The notes under the pieces are model-generated. The model was given only the letters and a program-made list of their open reading frames with translations. It was not told the DNA's origin and made no database searches. 64,000 nt of DNA. Source: Tenodera sinensis (lineage: Eukaryota > Arthropoda > Insecta > Mantodea > Mantidae). Made by a program: the position numbers and the translations under genes. The stretch lies in contig CM060963.1 in NCBI GenBank assembly GCA_030765045.1, positions 118,903,735 to 118,967,734 of the forward strand, read 5' to 3'. Shown here in pieces: positions 1 to 14,751 of this stretch (position 1 is its first letter; each line of letters opens with the position of its first letter).

Positions 1-164
1 AAGTTCTGTTGATATTAAGTTGTTTCTCAGGATTACACGGAAAGAGTATACCATTTAAGGCCAACACAAAGCATACAGTCTGTAAGCATTTGATTATTCA
101 TATAACTTTTATGTCTATAACGAAATGCGAATTGTAGGTATTTGTGTAAAGGATTAAAATGAAG

Positions 165-270
165 TAGACTAAAAATAAGTTTTCTAAGAATAGGTTGTAT
201 ATCCAATAATATCGGTTAGAGGGTAGAGAAACGCGTGTGATTGTAACATATCAGACATATATTTTTTTCA
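165..270 (-). repeat. REP-A, terminal fragment
   Basis: Diverged end of the REP-A family. GGGTAGAGAAACGCGTGTGA aligns with the common GTAGAGAAAGTCATGTGAG terminus, followed by AACATATCAGA for the usual CAACACATCAGA. Only the terminal ~100 bp is present. No coding potential. Confidence 0.55.
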
Positions 271-275
271 TTCTG

Positions 276-497
276 GTCATTCAAAGGGTACAGAATTTCA
301 AAGTCATTACATAGCGACTATCGCTTAAGTCTGCTGTATTCCCCTAATTCTTTGTACGCTCAAGGGAATGTATAATAAATCTCCTTCGGCAAATACTAAT
401 CCCGATTAATCTGAAGCGGATAGAAAAACGTTTGTAATAATAATTTGTTGAAGAATGCATAAAGAAAGTCGAGTAACACATTACAGTTTTGTTGGTT
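276..497 (-). repeat. REP-A, diverged end-proximal fragment
   Basis: It matches the last ~220 bp of minus-oriented REP-A copies: the segment around CAGAATTTCAAAGTCATTAC, then GACTATCGCTTAAGTCTGC, then a degraded terminus AAGAAAGTCGAGTAACACAT. It is clearly more diverged than the copies at 41 kb or 61 kb, so probably older. It shares its altered form with the fragment at 28591-28735. Confidence 0.55.
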
Positions 498-953
498 TCA
501 AACACATGACAAGTTCTTTGACAAGAGTGACCAGAGCATGAAATGTTTAGAGACTGGTGGTTTTCAGATACGTTTCTCCAAGTTTTATTCTAAATTCGTC
601 AGCTTAAAATAAGTCTATACTACCTAAAGTTCGACTAGAGACTATACATCCTGATGTACACTAAGAAAAACTAAAGAAATAGAGAAAGAAGTGCTAAATA
701 AAGGAAATAAACCTCTCTGACATCCAAAAATGCCTATGCCCCAAGGCGATCACATTTCCTATTCTGCCTTGGTACTTACAATAACTGGTTATCACCGCTC
801 GTAAATTTACCGTGTTGCTGTGAAGTTCAGAGGAAGGAATTTCAATACGAAGCTAAAAAAGGAAAACCGAAAGGAAGGTGTGAAACTGTGGGGTAGGGCG
901 TTGTCCCACTCGAGTCTGTTTTGGCGCTTGTCAAACATCAAAGGCGGTATGTG
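498..953. other. Unassigned AT-rich sequence
   Basis: No ORF, repeat match or RNA-like structure recognised. Confidence 0.4.
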
Positions 954-1712
<759 letters not shown>

Positions 1713-2088
1713 CCGTTAAAATAAGATGGAATCCTAGCAATTAAAACAGCTTATTATTACGGCACAAATCGTGCAAAATTATCCAATTTCTACTCGGCCT
1801 ACGAAAAATATTTATTTTTCGTTGGCCGTGGTATTTCTATGACGTAATTACCAGACAACAAGACAGCAATGACGTCATCACTGCCAGAACATAATTTTCT
1901 CCGTTAAAATAAGATGGAATCCTAGCAATTAAAACAGCTTATTATTACGGCACAAATTGTGCAAAATTATCCAATTTCTACACGGCCTACGAAAAATATT
2001 TATTTTTCGTTGGCCGTGGTATTTCTATGACGTAATTACCAGACAACAAGACAGCAATGACGTCATCACTGCGAGAACATAATTTTCT
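1713..2088. repeat. 188-bp tandem duplication, two copies
   Basis: Copy 1 is 1713-1900 and copy 2 is 1901-2088, directly abutting. By eye they differ at three positions in 188, so the duplication is recent. Each copy holds a hairpin (1795-1828 and 1983-2016) and one perfect TGACGTCA palindrome. The first CC of the unit recurs at 2089-2090, so the duplication may have arisen at a short direct repeat. The unit may be a foldback MITE-like element; no class can be assigned. Confidence 0.95.
1795..1828. repeat. Hairpin inside the 188-bp unit
   Basis: CGGCCTACGAAAAATA pairs with TTTTTCGTTGGCCG across a short AT loop, with one internal mismatch. The same structure recurs at 1983-2016 in the second unit. 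This is consistent with a foldback element core or a cruciform-prone site. Confidence 0.85.
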
Positions 2089-3464
2089 CCAATGTGCCTG
2101 TTAGAAAACCCGAGACCGTAACTCTCGCAAGTGCAGCAACATTCAAACACAATAATTACCTCATTAAATTTAGTTTAACACCAAAACCAACAACAATATA
2201 CATATCAACATCTTCTGATTTTTCTGATATTAATAAACTCAGTACTCTTGGCTTTGTTTATAATCCATATTTTCTATAGTTTTATCATTATCTTCCATTT
2301 TCCTCTATAAGTGTTGAAACAATTGAAACATCTGTTTAGCAGCCATATTACCTCACACATCTCTACACATTATATGGTTTAATTTAACAAATTTATTAGA
2401 TGTTTTTACTTATTTTAATATTACATTTGTGCACAATCTTTTTATTGACACTCATAACGTTGGCTTTCGCTCACGTGCTAAACATACACTCATGTCACAA
2501 TCAGTCAGATTATACACTAGTTACATAAATAACTATTTTGTAGCGAATGCAGTACTCTTACTTAGAGACCAATGCACCTAGGCAAGTGATGTATACAAAA
2601 GGTTACCCACGAATGTGAACTCTTTGCTTCTAGTTTTAGTTTTACTTTTAAACTTACATAGCGTAGACTGTGATTTTGTAAAATTCTACAAATGCATTCT
2701 TGTATATAAGAATTGGAAATGGAGAAGCAATTCCAACTAATTTGGACGTTGCTTTGTAAAAACTGCGCCTATAAACTGGTATTTCATTTTATAAAGGCAG
2801 GAAAAAAATACCGTAGATCCAGTTATATAGCTCGTAAATAACAGTCTTATAATTCTACACTATCGAGATCATTCGAGTATTTTTGTAACCGGTTCCAAAA
2901 TTAATGTTCCTGTATTAGAAGAGTGAGTCGTCTTAGAGTTCAGTGGTCAGGATCATGTGTATGATAAATCGATAATATCTACACATGTGTTGTGATGAAT
3001 CACAGAATTAAGTCCCTGTTTCTCACAAGAAATCTTCCGGCCAATGAGATTTAATTGTGCCTATGAGCTCTTGCAATATATGTGCGAGTCATTTACTTGA
3101 GTTGACGTTTTGGAACATCCATAATAAGGTTTAGGATGATTCAAATGATATACTGTAATGGGCGGAATTCCTTTAAACGTGAAACAAGCGAGTTGAAGTC
3201 ACGATAAATTCTACTTGTAACAAGCACCTTTACAAACATAATTACCTGACTTGTAGCTATTTATTGTTGTACAGCTTTTAATAACCTTATTATGAAATAC
3301 TTAAATAACAATAATAATATGCCTCATTGGTGAACATTTACCTCCGGAACTTATTATCTATCCACAATAATGTTAATTCGAATGCAGTTGCTTATCTTTG
3401 AATTTTATACGTTAATGATTAAATGATACTTGCATTCAATATTCAATCATTCTTCCAGACTATG
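2089..3464. other. Unassigned AT-rich sequence
   Basis: No recognisable gene or repeat. A 61-codon frame at 2094-2279 has no family resemblance. Confidence 0.4.
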
Positions 3465-3562
3465 GGGAGGATAGGAAATCATTTTGGCTAGAGAAAAGTT
3501 CTCGAACTCGAGACCTCTAATACAACAGGCAGGTGCTCTGCCCACTGAGCTACGAGGCTGGT
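3465..3562 (-). mobile_element. SINE-D fragment, tRNA-like head
   Basis: On the minus strand, CGTAGCTCAGTGGGCAGAGC is a near-perfect A box, and GAGTTCGAGAAC about 40 bp later is an altered B box. It is followed by TTTTCTCTAGCC, which also follows the B box in the intact copy at 20144-20392. This is a SINE head rather than a working tRNA gene: the anticodon and T arms do not fold cleanly, and SINE body sequence continues past where a tRNA would end. Confidence 0.65.
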
Positions 3563-3901
3563 GTTACGGTTACTCGTAGATACCTAAGTACTCGTGGATG
3601 TAGTATTTGATCGTTATTGTGGAACGGTTATGAGGAATTGTGGCAACTGCTACGAAAAATAATTCTTTTCCCCGCCTCTACCGCTTTAAGCAGCGAAGAT
3701 GGCAAAACCAGAAGTTATTGCATTTGTTGAAAAAGGTTACAGCACTTCAAAGGTACGACATCTCACAATTTTACTCTAACATTTCTAAACTGTTACCGAA
3801 TAACCTTATATTATTCGTTGAAAAGTATAAGCAAATAGTTTACTTGATCGAGAACCTAATTTTCAAAAGCTTACTTATTTGTTTCTTTATTGTTACTATT
3901 G

Positions 3902-7267
<3,366 letters not shown>

Positions 7268-7332
<65 letters not shown>
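7268..7332. repeat. (AT)n microsatellite, about 32 units
   Basis: A perfect AT dinucleotide run. Confidence 0.98.
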
Positions 7333-7333
<1 letters not shown>

Positions 7334-7419
7334 TGATACAGCACTAAAAGTAATGAACGAACGAACGAAATTTTAAAATGTGCTTTTGCACTTTAAAATG
7401 AACTGATTTCCACGTTTTT

Positions 7420-7648
7420 GTTTTCTCTATTACGTACAGCAAGTAGAGGAAGTATTGTATTCCATCCAAAAATTCGATGTCGAGATTTCAACTGAAATAT
7501 GTTTTGAGGCTCCCTGAAAAAAAAAAATTTAGAAAAATATTTCAGTTTTCTCAACTAATACGAAGAAGATATAGGAATAAGAGTTTGTAAGATTGGATAG
7601 TAAAAGGGTAGAGAAATTCATGTGAGTGCAACACATCAGATTTTTTAT
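7420..7648 (-). repeat. REP-A, internally deleted copy retaining both ends
   Basis: It begins with the right-end sequence (TTTTCTCTATTACGTACAGC, then AGTAGAGGAAGTATTGTATT) and ends with the left-end sequence (GGGTAGAGAAATTCATGTGAG, then CAACACATCAGA). About 650 bp of the interior is missing, with the junction near 7535-7550. Preservation of both termini in a ~230-bp derivative is typical of non-autonomous DNA transposons. Confidence 0.85.
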
Positions 7649-8177
7649 GAGACGTTGAAGAGGAATGAAATATATGTTGTTAATCATGCTGGAGTAATAA
7701 TGCATCACAGGCCCACCTATCTTCACTTTTTCGTACATACCTAAACACAAAGTGTGAGAAATCAACACCTCGCCCAACACAAACAAAATAGTAATGTAGC
7801 TGTGGCAATAAATAAAACAGCATATACAGCCATTTCAACAAAGTGTGTTTGTGTGTTTCAGCAGTTCCTAAATTCTCATATCTGATAACTTTGTCAAAAG
7901 AACTGGCACTTGCCATTAACGTATTGTCGCTTTAATGTGCACAAGATGCCTTCTCCATTTCTTTGGAACATTTATTTTCTATTTGATAAAATTACTTTTC
8001 TTTACAATTATCTGCTACAAACGCTTATTTATTACTTAAGCCCCTCTCAAGATGGTCAAGATCTATAAAATCCTATCTATTTTAAAATAAGAAAACAACT
8101 GAACATTATACTTCGGTGACAAAAAATAACGAAGAACTCCTTTGCAGAGTGTTTTTGAGGATAAAATGCTAATATGT

Positions 8178-8442
8178 TATTTTTTTTATTTATTTATTTA
8201 TTTTTTTTTTTTATTTAACGTCCTCCAACATTGTGTCATATCGGACGAATGAATGAAATGAAATGGGTGAAATGATGCTCAAATGAGCCCGAGGTCCATG
8301 GAGCTTTAAGTTACCCGACATTCGTCTTCTCAGGGTAGGGAAAACCTCGGAAAAAAACATTACCCGGATAACTTACCCTAAGCGAGGTGTGAACTCTTGA
8401 ACGTGAGGCAGACACGCTAACCATCACGCTACCGAGGCGGGC
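8178..8442 (-). mobile_element. SINE-C, complete with 10-bp target-site duplication
   Basis: The element is flanked by perfect GCTAATATGT duplications at 8168-8177 and 8443-8452. On the minus strand it starts with a tRNA-like head (GGTAGCGTGATGGTTAGCGTG as A-box region, an altered B box near GAGTTCACACCTC). It continues through a body with GGTTTTCCCTACCCTGAG and ends in a T/ATTT-rich (A-rich on the minus strand) tail at 8179-8218. A second copy lies at 63262-63518. The structure is that of a pol III-transcribed retroposon moved by LINE machinery. Confidence 0.9.
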
Positions 8443-8739
8443 GCTAATATGTGATATCCACTAGCTTCAAAAATTTTGCAAAATATTGTACTTCCTTTTT
8501 AATTTATATTATAGTAAGTTATGTTTTATATTAATTCTGCTAACGTTCATCATGCCACTTTCATAAACTTTTTATAATCCTAACAATTGCATTTACATGG
8601 CAACCACTTTTTGTTGTTTGCAAATGTTCTTTCATCGCAATTAATAATGCCGGGCTGCGAGCAACTCTCACATACAAAGCTTTATATTTCATTACACAAA
8701 GAAGCTCATAATGAAGCAGCAAGGGAAAAAAATAAAAAC

Positions 8740-9203
8740 TAGGTTTATACGGGGCATAAAGGCTTCAGTAAAGGCATGCAAGATGATCCGCAGCAAACAT
8801 AACCACGCACTGAAAGCGTACAAGTTGTCAGGGATCACCTAAGGAGGGCTTACTTCAAAGGGAGCACCAGAGTTGATTTTCAATTGGAAATATTCACACA
8901 CTGTTATTGTTGATAAGCATTTACATATGCATTACATGCCTCAAAAGTCGGTTCCAAAAATATTGTTCTCTGAGAAGAAAGAATCAACAATGCCTATTTG
9001 TAGGGATCTACCTAGTGTATCTGTTGAAGACTAAGAGATTTTTAACATAATCGCTGGAGATGCAACTCGGTGCTATTTGTACGATCCGATGCCTCAACGA
9101 CAATCATGTCAGTGGAAATTTAAAGCATCACCTCAGAAACAAAGATTTCTTAAGTGCAGTAGTAGAATCAAACTCATGTTGGAAGTATTCTTTGACTTGC
9201 ATG
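8740..9203 (+). pseudogene. mariner-type transposase relic
   Basis: Several frames together resemble the middle of a mariner transposase. An early QDDPQQT segment recalls the EDDPRSGRP region. SVPKILFSEKKESTMPICRDL around 8948-9012 recalls KFVPRILTDEQKQRRLEVCRDL-type sequence. IIAGDATRCYLYDP around 9048-9090 matches the block around the first catalytic aspartate (usually TGDESWVYGYDP). QSCQWKFKASP and IKLMLEVFFD (to 9200) match the following blocks. The catalytic Asp is retained, but the adjacent Glu and Trp are replaced, and frameshifts and stops break the frame. The second catalytic block and C-terminus are absent. Inactive. Confidence 0.8.
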
Positions 9204-9634
9204 TATGAGGTTATTCTAAAGAAGTTCCCATTTTGAAACAGCTGTATATTCTTTGCATATTAGCAGTCTGGGTTTACATTGGCATCATTGCTGTTTAGGT
9301 TTCGGATTTTTTCCGTTGCTATGGTAACTGTACCATGTTGTATGCACATGAGAATAGCGACAGCAATTGTATGGGTAAAGCCATTGTTCCTACGAGTTCG
9401 AATTAGCCTCTTTCGAGTGAGTATAACAGACAACATGACTGAGAAGATATAGAACATTAAATGGGTTGAGAAGAGAACTGTACTCTGTAAAATCATTCCG
9501 CAGGATGATGAACAAATTTAAGGAAACTGGTTCACTTATCGAACAACACGCTGATGGTCATATTCATTTGCATTTTCTTTTAATAAAATCTATGGCCATT
9601 TTAAACTGAGAACTTACTTTAGAATAACCTTATA
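9204..9634. mobile_element. Short TA-flanked inverted-repeat element with helix-turn-helix remnant
   Basis: Inverted termini TGAGGTTATTCTAAAG (left, from 9206) and TAAGGTTATTCTAAAG (right, reverse complement, to 9632) are extended by weaker matching over ~35 bp and flanked by TA on both sides, as for Tc1/mariner elements. Inside, the plus strand at about 9493-9560 reads RRMMNKFKETGSLIEQH, resembling the DNA-binding helix of Tc1/mariner transposases (KFRETGS). No catalytic domain fits in 427 bp, so it is an internally deleted, non-autonomous derivative. It begins immediately after the mariner relic. Confidence 0.7.
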
Positions 9635-10243
9635 TAAACTCCAACTCTAAAACAACGAATCAGCGCATATCGTTTCTCACTTCTAGACGGTTAGTTGGCT
9701 AGTTAAGGTTCAAACAGTTATAGAACTTTTCGGAATATATCATCCGTTTTCGATTTTGATTCAGTGGAAGACCTAGGAAATGAATTATATCATACGAGAG
9801 CTTTCACTGTCTAACATAGTGTCGTTGCAGCTGTTTTCTACGTGAATCTATAACGGAGGTTGTTGCAGGCACGATATCTTTTTATGATTTGATTTTGTTG
9901 ATTGTAGGGCAACGGAGAAATTGCATCTTTCATATATCTTTCTCCAGTAACAATTGACACATTGCGTTTTAGTTAAATGCCCTGAGAGATAGCAATATTA
10001 AATCCCGCCAAAAGCTATCTAGCCGAGTACGAGACGCTGAGTCGCTATAAAACTCAAATGAAGAGGCCAAGATTCGCTAATACTGATGAACTTAGAAATG
10101 TCACGAGCTGTTTAGCAAACTGGCTTCCAGCAAAGGCTCCAGTCAGTTTACACCCTTTAGATTTAGCGTATCTCTATGTAACGGAATCATTTTGCTGTGT
10201 AATTTGCCTTATGGTCCCAATTTATCTTATATCTTTAAACGAG
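9635..10243. other. Unassigned sequence
   Basis: No recognisable gene or repeat. A 72-codon frame at 10058-10276 runs into the tandem repeat and has no known match. Confidence 0.35.
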
Positions 10244-10805
10244 CAATTCTTGTGTATATGTCCCGCGCATCTTTGAAATGGCTCTAACGATTTGGAAAAA
10301 AATGTATTCAGATAAGGTTTTGCTTTTTTAGTTTATCTGTATAGGTGTCTTTCCTGGAAAAAAAAAGCTCGATTTTCACAAAAATATTTTTATTCTCTCT
10401 TCTATACAGCAATTCTTGTATATATTTCGTGTATCTCGAAACGGCTCTAAAGATTTGGATCAAATTTTGTATTCAGATAATATTATGCTGCTTAAGTTTG
10501 TCTACCTTGGTGTCTTATCTATAAAAACGCGATTTTATAAGAAATGTCTTTATTCCTTCTTCTAAAGATAATTTGTACAATTTTCTGAATATTTAAAATA
10601 TAAATACTACGCATTACATTCACGCTGTTTTCTCTACTCACTTTCAAGTAACATTTCTTTCTCTAACCACGCTTCTACGAACAATTTTCCTGGAAAAAAT
10701 GCAATTTTACACACAAACACACACACACACACATTTTAATTCCCTCTACAAATGTCATACAACTTTCTGTACGTTTGAAATAGAAATGCTACGTATTACA
10801 TTACT
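10244..10805. repeat. Degenerate ~166-bp tandem array
   Basis: CAATTCTTGTGTATATG... at 10244 recurs as CAATTCTTGTATATATT... at 10410, each followed by (A/C)GGCTCTAA(C/A)GATTTGG and TGTATTCAGATAA. Two further decayed units follow to about 10805, with TTTCCTGGAAAAAA before an A/T-rich stretch and a short CA run (10711-10732). The GGCTCTAACGATTT core also occurs in REP-A. Confidence 0.75.
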
Positions 10806-10984
10806 TACTAAGCAATAAGTGCATAATTTAATGAACTCTGCGTATTTATAGCAAGTTTTAATTTTCCAGGTACACAGAAGTATACAACATTCAGTCAGTA
10901 TGAAGTGGACCTACTAAACTATTCACACTATTAACTGAAATTACATACCCTATTAATCATATAAATATCCTCAAAATTGTGTAT

Positions 10985-11240
10985 TTCAATCAAACTAGAG
11001 CCATTTTTGAAGGTGAAACCCAAAGAAAACGAAAAATTTTCAGTGTAAGGTATGGGTTAGGTGAAAGGGAGTGACTTTCTTGAAAATCATCGTGTTGTGT
11101 CCTTAGAAGATGCTGAATTGAAAAAGATTTTTAGGTTCAGTGATCCTCAAAACGCATAGGCACCTATTTGTGGTAGAATCTCGAAGTCGAGTTTTAGATA
11201 GAATACAATATTCCTTTTACCTGGAGTAAGAAATGGTAGA
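10985..11240 (+). repeat. REP-A, right-end fragment
   Basis: Starts at ACTAGAGCCATTTTTGAA. It continues through the REP-A order TGAAAATCATCGTGTTGTGTC, AGGTTCAGTGATCCTCAAAAC, then AGAATACAATATTCC. The terminal AGTAGAGAAAGT is degraded. Part of the region before the end, including the CA-seed segment, is deleted. Confidence 0.65.
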
Positions 11241-11892
11241 TTCGTCAGATCGTTTGCCAAACTTCCATAAAACAAGATATTTACATTCAAAAACAAAGCT
11301 GAGTATATATGGTGAAACACAGTTATACATATTTTGTAGACCACACCGATAACCATATATAGGTATAACTAATACGTAATTTGCTCTGGTGGAACTCCGG
11401 GGCTTCCAAGTCCATTGCATATACATGCATAGATAGGCGAGTGAATTAAAGCCAATAAAAGCGAAATTCTGTGGACCGCAGCATCACTATCTTCTAAGCC
11501 ACTGATCATAATTACATTTGCCAGCCCGAGGACAGAGAGAGCTACCCATAACGTACCCGCGCATTACCCTTGGGAACTATTTACTGCACTGGCATTAAGC
11601 GATGATCAACGAACTCTTATAATAGTACTGACTGTTACCTATCTAATGGCAATGCTACTAACCTTTGATTTTACTACTTACTATTAACACTAATCAGACC
11701 ATTGTTTTGTACTTTCCAATGGCTTATATTTTAAGTCACTGTTGAGAACCTTTGTTTCTAGCGTCTCAAATCCCTTTGACAATAGCAAATTTAAAAGTTG
11801 ACCTATATGTAGTTCTGTGAATATGGTCTTTCCACCACTTTCCACCAAGTTAACGCGCACTTATCATTCTGTCTTTAATTTTTACATTCTCT
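11241..11892. other. Unassigned sequence
   Basis: Nothing recognised. Two overlapping minus-strand 69-codon frames at 11147-11426 start in a REP-A fragment and resemble nothing known. Confidence 0.35.
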
Positions 11893-12280
11893 GCAGCTTA
11901 CCCAAGATAAGTAGAGGAAATATGGTTTCCTAACAAAATATCCGATATAGAGATTTTATTGGAAATGCATATTTTGAGTCTATATCAAAAGAACGGTCGG
12001 TGCATGTGTGAATACCAAACTTGGTATTTAGGTTTAAGATCTTTCAGAAATTCAACACAAATGTGTTCAAAAACATCCCCACCCCAAGCTATCTTTTACA
12101 CTAAGAAAGTTTTGTTGATTTTGATTTTCTCAAAAATGACTATAGTAATAATGGTTTTAGTAAAATACCATATGTTTATACGAGATCTCGTCAAATGTGA
12201 ATTTAACACATCATATGACGCGCATACTACTGTTTTTGCTTCTTTAACTGCTTGTCTATGTAAGTTCCGCATTTAATCCA
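11893..12280 (-). repeat. REP-A, diverged 5'-truncated copy
   Basis: Begins with AAGTAGAGGAAATATGGTTTCC (compare AGTAGAGGAAGTATTGTATTCC). It contains CCAAACTTGGTATTTAGG, the TTTTGATTTTCTC...AATGACTA block and ACCATATGTTTATACGAG. It breaks off mid-element. Confidence 0.7.
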
Positions 12281-12283
12281 AAT

Positions 12284-12327
12284 ATTCAACACTGAAATTC
12301 CACCAGCATTTTAAAAAGGATCATGTG

Positions 12328-12359
<32 letters not shown>

Positions 12360-12545
12360 CAGCATAACTCAAAAACTAAAAGTCAGAGAAATACCAAAAT
12401 TTGTATTTAATGGCAGCACTGTCAAAGGATTTTCAATAAATTTCCCCAAACCGAACCGTGAAAGTATATCTTTTCTTTATTTTTTATTTCCCAAAACCAT
12501 TTTGACAATTTTACTTAAAATACGATATGAGTTTAATAGCTGATG
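12284..12545 (-). repeat. REP-A, second adjacent partial copy
   Basis: In the same orientation as the preceding copy, with CACTGAAATTCCACCAGC and AGCATAACTCAAAAAC aligning to REP-A. The position that carries a CA/GT run in other copies is here a perfect GA array. It ends near the CATATGTTTGAG-equivalent block. Confidence 0.65.
12331..12359. repeat. (GA)14 microsatellite inside REP-A
   Basis: Perfect GA run at the site occupied by CA/GT runs in the REP-A copies at 56.6 and 62.4 kb. Confidence 0.97.
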
Positions 12546-12624
12546 TGTCACTGTGGTGAGTAGCTATCCAATCTCTGTCATCCTATTTCAGCTTTGTGTA
12601 AATAGAAAACTTTGGCTAACACAA

Positions 12625-12830
12625 CATCCAGTCAGAGGCTTACCAGATCTTGCGCTGTTGTGTCGTTTAACACATTGTGAAGTCAGGCTTTAAAGTCTGT
12701 GACACATAAATGTATAAGTAAATATCTTTTGCGCCCACAACAATTTATTTGGACAACAGGAAAGAAAATAGTAGTGGCCAGCTAGCAGCCGCCATTAAAT
12801 TTTGGGTCTGCCATAAAACAAAACTTACAA
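12625..12830 (+). repeat. REP-C, copy 1
   Basis: Shared with 49186-49400 in the same orientation: TTTTGCGCCCACAACAATTT against ATTTGCGCCCGCAACATTT, then CAACAGGAAA, then AGC(A/T)NNCGCCATTAAATTTTG. Weaker similarity extends upstream (GGCTTACCAGATCTTG against GGCTTGCCAAGCCTTG). No coding capacity; class unknown. Confidence 0.7.
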
Positions 12831-13891
12831 GGCAAATATGGGGCTTATTAAAGTACACATTTGTGACAACTTTTTTTTTCGCAAGGCGTTATCACTAACA
12901 ATCATTTAATGTTTTGTTATTGTTAGGCCGAAACATTTCATGAATAATAACATGTGTAGAAGAATGATCTTTTATATAAATGCACTAATATAAGGACATA
13001 GATTTAAGCCGTTTGGGGTATGACATCAGGTATAATTCTTAGTGCAGTGTTTTTGCGCTCCCGTTTCCGCTACTTTTGACACTAAAGGTCTAATGTCAAA
13101 TTGATGTGTTCGGTATTTAGCCATAATGCGTCCTTTAGGAAGATTCCCCTCTTGGTCACCTCATGTCCGTAGTTAGGTTCCTATTATTGGTAATGTGATC
13201 ATCCCTGGCAGTATTATTGCCTGTAGCAGTTCGAATGTTTCTTCTTCCTGTACAACTAGTGATGTATATGACAGTACACTATGTCCAATCTTCGTATGGG
13301 GATATTCATTTATTTTAAATTCATTTATTTTGTCATTTAAATTAACAGTTTAATTTATTTGCCATTTTATTTTATGTGTGGTCTATTCTTTTGGTATCCG
13401 GATATTGCGCTTAAAATATCATTTTACTTGCTTGAACTTTGTTAAATTTGTAACATTCCAATTAATATTAATCATTTTGCAATTAATATTCATAAGTTAT
13501 AATTTCTCATTAACTGGCAATTAACATGTAACAAGTTATTTGATATAATAAAGCAATCAGCTTTTTTTTTCGGTTGGCGCATTATAATTGTTTAACTCAG
13601 CAATTTCTGTAGATTGATCATAACCTAAAAATACCCATCCATCATCACAGGTCAAAAATGTTCACTGTTTCCCATTTTATAAGCATTGCCATTGCTATAT
13701 TATTACTTGAAAACGAATACACCTTTATTTTGTAAAACTAATGGTGATCACTTAGTTAAACCTGTAATTATTTATATGCAATAATTTTTTTACACTTGTT
13801 AGCTTTACTCTAATATACGCCTGCTTTAGACAAACAACCTACTTAAAATTGATGTGTTAATTTCAACTGTCTTCTCTACTATTTGAAGGAG
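12831..13891. other. Unassigned AT-rich sequence
   Basis: Nothing recognised apart from AT-rich low complexity around 13310-13560. Confidence 0.35.
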
Positions 13892-14751
13892 AAAAAGACT
13901 GGTGTATTGCACTCACGTGACTTTCTCTACTCTTGTACTAACTATTCTTACAAACACTCATTCCTCTGTCTTCATGTTAGTCAAGATACACATTTGCAGA
14001 AATTGTTTACCTTAGTGCACATTTAGGTGTAGGTGCAAGGGGAATATGCGAACACAGTAGACTTTAAGCGAAAGTAAAAGATTTTAAAGTTGATCACTAT
14101 ATGAAGACCTTGAAATTCTGTTTCCTTTGCACGGCCAAGAGATAAAGTGAGAAAAGTTTACGTATTGCAAAACTCACACAAATAACAAGAAATATCTCAG
14201 AAATGGTTCACTTCAGAAAAAATGCACTTGCAGATAAATTGTGTTTTAACGATACCTACACGTCCTGTATACTAAAATTGGTATATCTTACACTTTACCA
14301 GTTTACCAGTAAAAGTCGTCAAGAGTAAACACGACTACATAGCGTATAGACAGAAAATTCAAAATATCCATTTCTTTTTTGATAAAAATGTCTTAAATAT
14401 ATGGCAATTTTAATCAAAATTGTTAGAGCCATTTTCTAGAAAATAAATATGTTCCATGTAAAGGGTAGTTTAGTGTGGCGGAGTTTTTATAAAAATCATT
14501 GCGTCACGTTCTTGAAAGGTATTTAACTTAAATACTAACTTTGGTCTTTAACCGAATTTTCGTTTTTGAAATATGCTGTTCACAGACAAACACACGCACA
14601 GACACACACGCGCGCGGATCTTTTCCTAAAAATGCTTTTTTTTTTTAATTGAGGGGGCCTCAAAACACATTTTCGTTGAAACCTCAATATAGAATTTTTG
14701 GGACGAATACAATACTTCCCCTACTTACTATACCTAGTAGAGACAGTAAAA
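13892..14751 (+). repeat. REP-A, near full-length copy (~860 bp)
   Basis: Left end: GACTGGTGTATTGCACTCAC followed by GACTTTCTCTACTCTTGTAC. Right end: CTACTTACTATACCTAGTAG then AGACAGTAAAA. All internal blocks are in order: TGCAAGGGGAATATG, GAAATATCTCAGAAATGG, GTTAGAGCCATTTT, a short CA/CG run at 14590-14618, and the CCTCAAAACA block. Stops in all frames; no protein. Both flanks are A-rich. Confidence 0.9.

Noticed and set aside
3465..3562. A functional tRNA gene on the minus strand.
   Set aside because: The A box is excellent but the T arm and acceptor do not pair, and SINE body sequence shared with 20144-20392 follows the B box.
13892..14751. A hammerhead ribozyme in the REP-A left end (it contains CTGATG).
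   Set aside because: The core would need CTGATGA with a matching GAAA arm; REP-A has CTGATGTG and no paired helices.
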